Positions 56,527 to 64,000 of a DNA stretch of 64,000 bases are shown here, piece after piece. A model generated the notes under the pieces. That model saw nothing but the letters and a program-made list of their open reading frames with translations. It did not search any database and was not told where the DNA came from. Every line of letters starts with the position of its first letter. Position 1 is the stretch's first letter. Where the stretch lies: assembly GCA_945643635.1 (NCBI GenBank), contig CALZFC010000009.1:3654001-3718000 (forward strand), given 5' to 3'. The position numbers were made by a program, and so were the translations under genes. This stretch comes from Allodiplogaster sudhausi. Its lineage: Eukaryota > Nematoda > Chromadorea > Rhabditida > Diplogasteridae.

Positions 56527-56965
56527 TTAAATCGCCGCCTTCCATGCATCCGATTCAATTCTTGTCTGAGCCAGCAGCTGGATGATTCGGCGCAGAGTTC
56601 GCAACTCAAATCATCAAGATATTCACTTTTCTGCTGCAGTTAACAGTAACTATATTAATAATTTCTTCAAAGAAAGGAATGCTTCTATTCTATATAGATA
56701 AAACTGGTAACAGATGATATTCTCATGCTCAAGTCACGTGTCAGTTGCGCCAACTCGTCCCACATAAGTACTACAACTATTGAACAACCAGAACAAAGTA
56801 ATTATAGATGGCACGTGCAGGCGAGAGAGAGAGAGAGAGAGAGAGACAGAGACAGAGATAGAGAGAGAGAGAGAGATTGAGAGCGAGAGAGAGCGGGAGG
56901 GAGTGAGAGAGAGAGAGAAAGAGAGAAGGAGAGAGAGAGAAGGAGAGAGAGAGATAGAGAGCGGG

Positions 56966-57023
<58 letters not shown>

Positions 57024-57515
57024 TGAAGCTTGCTCAAATACCAAATTAGAGTACAGAGGAAGCGATAGATATGGACAGAGCGAAAAGAGAGAGAAGAAAA
57101 CGCGTACCTCGATAATGGCCGTTCCATTCCGGGGGATATGGCTAGGAGAAGCATTAACGACGATGTTCTCCAGATCGCAGAGGTCAATCTCGCCTTTGCA
57201 AGTGGAATCCGTAGAAGATTCGAAGTACCGCAGCTCAAGGAGGAGAAGAGATTCATGAGATTTTAAAAATGTAAAAAAATGTTAAAGCATAAAAAGATGA
57301 ATCTCCAAATTCATGCATCAAAGATAAGTTTATAATTAAAAATTAGCAGAAATCAAATTATATCTAACTAAATGTCGCTGTGCATCGAGAAGAAAGAATC
57401 TCGGCTTCCACATCTTGAGAGTGGCGCCCTTCTTGAAGAGCACCCCCGAGTGGGCGGGCTTGGCCGGCTTGGTGACCACGAGAGAATTCGCCGTGTCCGG
57501 CAGCGAGTTCAGCAT
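56527..57515 (-). CDS. PH-domain-only protein, related to the SBF/MTMR5-13 PH domain
   Basis: Three exons join in phase: 57515-57369, 57233-57108 and 56604-56527, giving 116 residues. After a 20-residue lead comes one complete pleckstrin homology domain: SGVLFKKGATLKMWKPRFFL, then RYFESSTDSTCKGEIDL, then AIIELRTLRRIIQLLAQTRI and the closing ESDAWKAAI helix. Strand order and several residues (KPRxFxLD, RY, CKGxIDL, the LRTLRR strand) best match the C-terminal PH domain of SBF1/SBF2 as I recall it. PH domains bind phosphoinositides or proteins at membranes. An in-frame TAA lies just upstream of ATG 57515, so within this sequence the gene seems to encode only the PH domain. The second intron contains about 200 bp of (GA)n. 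Confidence 0.7.
56822..57020. repeat. (GA)n microsatellite in PH-gene intron
   Basis: About 200 bp of GA with GACAGA, GATAGA, GCGGGA and GAAGGA interruptions. It is (CT)n on the sense strand. Confidence 0.95.
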
Positions 57516-58234
57516 AGCCGATTAAGTCACTGAATCACGAGATATTTCTCCATTCTAAAGAACAATTTTATAGGACGTTTGAAATGACGCCTTTTCATTG
57601 AGAAGCTTGCGTCTTTTATTGAGATGCAGAGACATAATAACATCATCATTTTAATGAAAATGAGAAGTAGCAAGACCCGCTTGCCATGCACAACTATTAA
57701 GAGAAAAGCAAGAGAGAACTGCGTGCGGAATATTTCGTGCATGATTATGGCGGGATGGATGCAATTTTGATAAGAAGAGAGGGAGATTGCCCTTATGAAA
57801 CATTGCATTGGGTTGTGTGTCGTCGTATGTGGAACATTGCCAGAATGACAGGAAGTCCGTTATGGTCGTACTCTACGAAGAATGCAGAGAATGTCGATGT
57901 TCTCCTTCTAAGTGTTCTCTGTATCATCTTCCTTTCTCTTCAATCGCTACAATTCAACTTTTCCTCTTTTTGTTGCAAAACAATATTACAGCAATTTCTA
58001 GAGACCGTCAGAAAGAGCTATGCGGACAGTGCGATTAACAAATCCTATATGTTCCTTTTTTGTGTTATGCTATTAAAAAACAAATGTAAGTCAAATTCAA
58101 GGCTTAGTTCATTCTTCTAAGTGCATTCAATAAGTCTGTAGCATGCAAATATCTTCGCTGTGAATGAGAAGAAGAAAGAAGGGAAGTCATTCCCATCGTC
58201 TGCGCCTGCATTGCACAGTCGGCTCAGCCTGGAG
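57516..58234. other. Spacer between divergent genes
   Basis: Lies between the minus-strand PH gene and the plus-strand membrane protein gene, so it should hold both promoters. No exon or clear regulatory motif is seen. Confidence 0.5.
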
Positions 58235-59856
58235 ATGCCATGCATCTCCGTCTGCGCTCTCTCCATTTACTTGCTCCTTCTCTCTGTCTCTGCCACTACC
58301 CCTGAATCCCCTTCCAAGGATTCGTCCACTCAAACAGACGTCCTCTTTGATGCCTTAGTTGACATTTCTGATGATGGAATCGCCCAGCAGGCAAGTTCAG
58401 CTTAATCTCTTTACAAATCAATCTAAGAAAAAAGGATTCAGAAATGTTATCATTTGTAATAAATGTAATTGCAGATCGTGTGGCAGCTTGTGAAAGAAGG
58501 AGCAAGAGTCGAGGCGCGATCTCCGTGTTCATCTGCTAGTGTGCAACTCTTTCGAACAGACGAACGATCTCTTCTCATCTTTTCTTCGTACGTTTTATTC
58601 TTCCATGTTATTTGAGGGCGTCCTGATAATTCTTCTCTGCCTTTCTCCCTTCCTCTGCAGAAGACGAGGGGCAGGATAGGCGAATCATTGGTTTATATCA
58701 GGGAATCAGGCCAACACCATGCCAACAAAAGCAACCGCTCACGAAGAGTTAGGGAGGGGAGAGTGACTAGAAATGCCTTGAAAACAAAATGGTAATGAAT
58801 AGAACTTGCCTATGCTTATGATGGAAAGTGCATGAAGGAAGGTAGCGCCTATAATGGGACATTCCGTTATAAACTATAAACTAAAAATGAATGCTACATT
58901 TGTGTTCCTTGCACCAAATAACCCCTCTGGGACAGTTTTCTGGGAAAAAAGTTTTGCTAAAATTCTGGAGTGCCAAAAGTACAATAGTGCCTCTTTTTGA
59001 AGGCGTTATGAGACTGAGTGTGAGATCTACACCACGCGACCCGTTGCAATCGTCCGCAAGAACCATGACACCGGCGGTTTCGAGGTATGTATGTACATGC
59101 ATACGAATCGAGATGAATTTCAAAAATGAAATGAGAAATCTGAGAAGTCAATAAGAATTAAAAGTTTCAAGAAATAAAGAACTAAGTTTTTAACTAAATG
59201 GATATAATTTAAAGGTGGAAGTGCGATTAGGGAATGGGACAATCGCCCCAGTCATCTATCATGAGAAAGCCACCGTTGCCGTGGAAAGAGCCGTCGCACT
59301 GCTCAAGGAACAGCCAACAATCTACTACATCGGAAAGGCAGATCTCTTTCGCCTTTATCTCTCTCTCTTCTATAGCCTTTCTCTCCTTCATGTCTTCTCA
59401 CTCTTCACATTTCATTCTTGATTAAGATTGAAATTGTGTCTCGATTGCTGGGCTGGTCAGTGATAGCTGCCGGAATTTCTATTTGCTTCATCCTGATTCT
59501 CGGAGTGGTTTCCGTTTTCTGCTGTGTCTTCTGTATATCGGGCAAAAACGACAGGTGTCTGTTAATGGAGTACTCATTTGAGTTGTGCTGATACTATGAG
59601 AATAGAAAGACTTCATATTTTGCCTTCCTTCCTTATTTATTAACCTTCATTCAGTTGTAAAAGAGAAGATGACATTGCAACGAGAAGTTGTGTTGTCTCG
59701 TTGTGCCCCACTGATACTCCACCCCGCTCGGAAACTGCCACTCTCTGCATCTCCCCCTTCAACGGCCGCAAGACCCCTGCGGCAGTCTGCTCCGCGGTCA
59801 GTGGCTCACGAGCCAACGATCGCGTTCAACGTCCTTGTCTTTGCAGCCATCTGTGA
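58235..59856 (+). CDS. Secreted-type single-pass membrane protein, unrecognised
   Basis: Exons 58235-58390, 58475-58589, 59012-59083, 59215-59337, 59428-59552 and 59653-59856 join in phase. A signal peptide (CALSIYLLLLSVSA) starts at ATG 58235; the same frame is open from 58160. The ectodomain is about 130 residues and includes RYETECEIYTTRPVAIVRK and VEVRLGNGTIAPVIYHEK. One transmembrane helix (SVIAAGISICFILILGVVSV) is followed by CCVFC and a Cys/Thr/Pro-rich tail. Type I topology is inferred. No family is recognised. Two introns use GC donors (CAG|GCAAGT at 58390/58391 and AAG|GCAGAT at 59337/59338). Its stop is only about 57 bp before the decarboxylase ATG. Confidence 0.6.
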
Positions 59857-59912
59857 GTGAGTCGACTGCAGTGACGCCTGCCTCCCTTGTCCCCTCCGAG
59901 CCTGCCACTGCT

Positions 59913-60312
59913 ATGGCTCTGTTGCCCACACGAACTCTCGCCGAGGTTATTAACAACCTTTCGAATCTTATTTCTTCTTTACTGCAATTCTCCATTTTCA
60001 TTGAACGTATTTGTCTGGTTTGAGAAAGTCGATCTGCCCGTGACGGAAGAAGAGTTCGCTTCGTACATGAGTGAAGTTGTCAAGTTCTCCACGGACTACG
60101 TGCACAATCCGGCTCAGTTTCCAGTCGCGAACAGTATGTCGGCTGTCTCGGAAAGAAGATAATTGAATGATTGTGGTTTGAGAGTGCACGCCGGGAGACA
60201 TCTTCAAGGCTCTTCCATCCAATGCCCCATCCACTCCTGAAGAGTTCGCTAAGATCATCAAGGATATGAGAGATGTTGTGTTGCAGGGGGTGTGTGTCTT
60301 CTTCCATCCCTT

Positions 60313-60355
<43 letters not shown>

Positions 60356-61426
60356 TCTCTCTCGGTCTATCTCTCTAGATCAGTTCCCTTCTAGCTTGTT
60401 CACTGGAATCACCCTCGTTTCCACGCCTTCTTCGCCAACGGCCGTAGCTACCCAGACGTGTTGGCTGAGACTCTCGTTTCCACAATTGGAGTTGTTGGAT
60501 TCGCCTGGGTTTCCCTCTTTCTCTGTCCTCTCCTCTCCTCTCTCTCTCTCTCTATTCATTCTTCACTTCCCCTTCAGCATGCCAGTCCAGTTGTGACCGA
60601 GCTGGAGATGAAGATGATGAACTGGCTAGGCCGCACCTTCAATCTGCCCATGGCCTTCCTCTACAACGAAGATAACCTGGCCCACAGCGCGGGGGGAGGG
60701 GCAATCATGGTTGGCCGAGTGGGCGGGGCAGTTCAAAGGGAGAGAGGAAAGAGCAGTTCTATCATGTTCCTTGCAGGAGTCTGCGTCCGTCGCCATCTTC
60801 TGTGCCATGCTCGCTGCTCGGAACAAGAAGATCGAGAAGGTTCGCCCTGAATTGAGGATGTTTCCTCCCCCTAAAATCGTCACTCTTCAGGAGATGGCCA
60901 AGAATGAGCTGACAGCCGAGCATCTCTCCGACGAGAAGCGCCATCTCAGCATGAAATACAACCTGCGGGGCGGGATCTGCTCGAAGCTGGTTGCATACGG
61001 TAGCAGAGAGGTGAATCTCTGTCTCTCTCTCTTCTTGCCACACTCTCTCGTCTTTCCCTCTCTCATCTCTGACAATCTCTTCTGTCCCCTTTCAGGCGCA
61101 CTCTTCATTCGAGAAAGCTTGCCATCTTGCAATGGTTCGCTGTCGTTCCATCCGTGCTCTTGAGCAGAATGACTGGGGTCTTCGGAAGGAGCAGATCGAA
61201 AGAGAAATGCTCAAGGTATATACTTTCTAATCTATTTATTCACTTTCAAAGACAAACTCTTCTTTGAGGACCTCGAGCGGGGACTCATCCCCTTCTACAT
61301 TCACGTCGCGATTGGCACAACGTCTACTGCCGTTTCTGACCATCTCGGCGAGATTGCTCCACTTGGAATGAAGTCTCTTTCTTTATCTACTCAATCAGCT
61401 CTAATCTCTCTTCTGTTTTGTTCTTA

Positions 61427-61467
<41 letters not shown>

Positions 61468-61473
61468 CCTCCG

Positions 61474-61513
<40 letters not shown>

Positions 61514-61557
61514 CCTCCGCCCTCTCTCTCTCTCTCTCTCTTCTCTCTCTCCCTCCG

Positions 61558-61597
<40 letters not shown>

Positions 61598-61780
61598 AAG
61601 ATATGGAGCCTGGGTTCACGTTGATGCCGCATATGCTGGCGGCTTTTGGGTGGAGCCGAGTTTTCGCCACAACATCCAGGGTCTCGAAATGGTGGACTCC
61701 CTTAACATCAACCTTCACAAGCAGTTCCTGCTCTCCTCTACATGCAGTTGCATCTGGTGAGAAGACTTAAGAGAGAGATT

Positions 61781-61820
<40 letters not shown>

Positions 61821-63051
61821 TTCTTTCTTTTCAGGACTCGTCATCAGAAAGACTTCAAGCGTGCCTTCATCATTTCTCCGGTGTACCTGCCACGGCACTC
61901 GAAAGAGCAAGACTTCCGTGACTGGGGCATCGACTTGAGTCGTCGTTTCAAGGGACTGAAGGTCATCCCTCCTACCGTAGTTGACGAGAGGCACACTATA
62001 ATTCCTTCTGTATCTGCCACTAGAGTGTACTTCTGCTTGAGGTGTGGCTGCTGCTTCGAATGTACGGCGTGGATGGAATGCGAGCCTACGTCAATCGGGT
62101 TTGTCTTCATTTCCTTGTCATCGGAGACAAATCCAAGATGTCTTTTGTTCAGCTCTGCACAATGACGAGGTACTTCGAGTCTCTCATCGTCACCCACCCA
62201 AATGTCCGCAAGTTTGGCAAGACAAACTACAGTCTCTTCTGCATTCGCTACTTTGTCAGTCTTCTTAATCGAACTCTTTTTATCTCTTTCTACCCTGGAT
62301 TATGCTAAGCACGAATATCCCCTGTCTGCAGGAGACTGGCAAGACCGAGAAGGAGTTGAGCTTCTACACGAAGCGTCTCTGCGACTTCCTGAACCAGTCA
62401 CTGCAGATCATGTTCACCCACTCAGCTGTTAGCTGCTCCTTTGATGACTTCCCAAGCCTTACGATTGCTCGTCCAGGTCAACAAATTGGATATTATCCGA
62501 GTTGCTGTCAATTACGAGCGGACGACCAAGGCAGACATTGAAGATTCTGCCAGGATCTTCACTCGACTTCTCAATCAATTTGTCAAGAGAAAAGGTACGC
62601 GATCAGGCAGCTATGAAAAGACTTTCGAAGAGCGAAGAATCGCGAATAAATGGAAGTGTTCAGATGATGCCGACCTTCTCGAAGATCACGTCTCTTCGAA
62701 GGAGAACTCTTTGCTGGAGAACTCTTCGAAGGAGCAGAAGGTGAGGCCCCTTATGGATGAAGGAGTCGTTGGATCACCTGCTGTCACTGTCACTTCGATC
62801 ACTCCCGAAAAAAACCAGGTCTCTTCACTCTCTGTATCTCTCTCCTTCTCTTTCTCTCTCTCCTTCTCTACCTCTTTCTCTCTCTCACTCGCTTACAGTA
62901 TGATGGCGGCATGAGCCTTGTGCCGCCGAAGACAGAGGCATCAGCGAGTACTGTGTCTGCCGCGAGTGTTCCACCACCCTCTCCCGTGAACGCTCCTCTT
63001 CCTCCGTCCACTTCCATCACTCGCATGCCTCCCCTCCCACGATTCCCCTAG
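59913..63051 (+). CDS. Aromatic-L-amino-acid decarboxylase family enzyme (PLP, group II)
   Basis: Exons in phase: 59913-59945, 60025-60133, 60183-60289, 60395-60508, 60578-60709, 60777-61010, 61096-61215, 61269-61372, 61601-61756, 61835-61961, 62042-62098, then about 62150-62260, 62332-62427 and 62477-62594, plus tail exons to TAG 63049-63051. Family marks: HWNHPRFHAFFANGRSYPDV, SPVVTELEMKMMNWL, HVDAAYAGGFW (the Asp contacting the PLP pyridine N), NINLHKQFL with the Schiff-base Lys, and FRDWGIDLSRRFKGLKVW. This group makes tyramine, dopamine, serotonin or histamine by decarboxylation; the substrate cannot be told here. The Lys motif is NLHK where NPHK or NAHK is usual. A Ser/Pro-rich C-terminal extension (62600-63051) is added. 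Introns hold (CT)n minisatellites. The start may be in an upstream exon. Confidence 0.85.
60318..60378. repeat. (CT)n microsatellite in intron
   Basis: CT dinucleotides in the third decarboxylase intron, ending about 15 bp before the acceptor region. Confidence 0.9.
61430..61596. repeat. (CT)n minisatellite abutting a 3' splice site
   Basis: Three copies of CTTCTCTCTCTCCCTCCGCC, each followed by 10-30 bp of CT, run directly into the TTTCCAAG acceptor at 61600. The array therefore forms the polypyrimidine tract. Confidence 0.9.
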
Positions 63052-63563
63052 CTTCACTTATTCCTCTTCCTTGTTTTAAGAAGTTTTTGTTTGTTTTTTT
63101 CTCGTTAACAAATGCATAACAGTCACACACATATATGTACATATGTATTGCATATTGTCGGACAAGGCTGCTTCCTCACTCGATGGAGCTTGCTTCGCTT
63201 GGGTTTCTTTATGGATATTTGCTGGCTGAGGATGTTTTCTGTAGGCAACAAAGTCGGAATTGACTCCCTTCTGACCATGAGAAAGATTGCAAGGGGAGTC
63301 GATGGGACGTTAATAGAGGAAAATGATTGAAAGGAAGAGGGAATGGGAGAAAATGCCTAAGCTTTTTTACTTTCCTATGTTGACTGTAGACGCAAATTCC
63401 GTTCTCTTCTGCATCCAATCTTTACTCTCGTTCTCTCCATCTCTCTCACATTCTCTTATCGCTCTCCTCTCTTATCTCTCTCTCTCCGTCTCTCTCTCTC
63501 TCTCGTATCCCTATGTTTGTCTCTTCCCTTCTCTGTCTCCTTGATTTTTAAGAAAAAACGTTT

Positions 63564-63683
63564 CTAAATATAATGAATAGTCTTCACATTGAGAAAAATA
63601 ACGAGCGCCCCAAAGGCAAGAAAGATTGCGAAGTAAAGAGAAGTGGTCATTGTCATTGAGATGTCGCGTTTCAAAATTGCCAT
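63564..63683 (-). CDS. 39-residue single-span membrane peptide
   Basis: From ATG 63683 to TAG 63564-63566. A short basic lead (MAILKRDISMTMTTS) precedes one hydrophobic helix (LYFAIFLAFGALVIFLNV) and a short tail. It could be a small integral membrane protein or the last exon of a longer gene; a CCAG acceptor lies just upstream on this strand. No family is recognised. Confidence 0.3.
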   Translation of the reverse strand: MAILKRDISMTMTTSLYFAIFLAFGALVIFLNVKTIHYI

Positions 63684-63792
63684 ACTTTCCCTGGAGATGG
63701 TCTGACTTCTTAGACCTCGGCAGACGCTTCCCTCATCACCAAATTGTACCCGGGCTGGCCATGGCTTAAAGCATGCGATTTCTGTTTCTGCA

Positions 63793-63985
63793 CACTTTTA
63801 TTATTTTCACAAATTCTCAAATCAACGATAATTGTATATTTGCTCTCCTGAAAGTTTTTGGCACAAGGTTTAAATACATAAATGCACCCCAAGTGCTAGC
63901 AAATGCATGACGACTTTTGCACCTCTTAGGGAAGAATGGAGAGGACACTTCCTATGACACAATAAATCAACACAAAACGAATTTC
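63793..63985. repeat. Dispersed repeat, copy 2
   Basis: Partner of 55484-55690, in the same orientation. The upstream tRNA-like element seen after copy 1 is not present here within the window. Confidence 0.85.
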
Positions 63986-64000
63986 AGCTGCGCGTACATT

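Larger units (their letters stand above)
63052..64000. other. Downstream spacer
   Basis: Contains (CT)n at 63424-63520, the short single-span ORF and the second dispersed-repeat copy. The last 15 bases are unremarkable. Confidence 0.5.

Noticed and set aside
1..64000. CRISPR arrays, bacterial operons, rRNA genes
   Set aside because: The split eukaryotic genes rule out a bacterial source; the repeats are dinucleotide or LTR repeats without regular spacers, and no rRNA-like sequence was seen.

Overview
The window is nuclear DNA from a small-genome animal. Genes are dense and split into many short exons, and introns are mostly about 40-350 bp. Long (CT)n/(GA)n tracts lie in introns and spacers. 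The gene content is metazoan: ferroportin, an aquaporin, a BAR-RhoGAP of the RICH type, NUF2, a tandem-PDZ protein, an aromatic-amino-acid decarboxylase and a possible AKH/GnRH-family prohormone. The prohormone-like gene and the compactness suggest an invertebrate, perhaps an ecdysozoan, but I cannot name a phylum from the sequence.

Layout: an unrecognised gene (+) truncated at the left edge; a PPxY membrane protein (-); a PIP-box/KEN-box protein (-); a divergent aquaporin and ferroportin (+); the RICH-like RhoGAP (-), convergent with ferroportin; a repeat-rich spacer; an RRM/glycine-rich hnRNP-like fragment (+) with unexplained exons on the other strand; a 4.2 kb LTR element (-); a small multi-pass membrane protein (-); NUF2 (+), carrying a second, 2.8 kb LTR element inside one exon; coiled-coil exons (-); a tandem-PDZ protein (+); the prohormone-like gene (-); a poorly coding stretch with a tRNA-like element; a PH-domain-only gene (-); a single-pass membrane protein followed almost immediately by a decarboxylase (+); and a short single-span ORF (-).

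Exon models were read by eye from splice sites, phase and family resemblance. Two are strongly supported by length: ferroportin (13 exons, 572 residues) and NUF2 without its insertion (12 exons, 464 residues), both close to the human lengths as I recall them. The genes do not form one pathway. Several introns appear to use GC rather than GT donors, and a few may be very short (about 22-50 nt). The two LTR elements carry no visible polymerase, protease or integrase, and share a primer-binding site and 3' junction, so they look like related non-autonomous elements.
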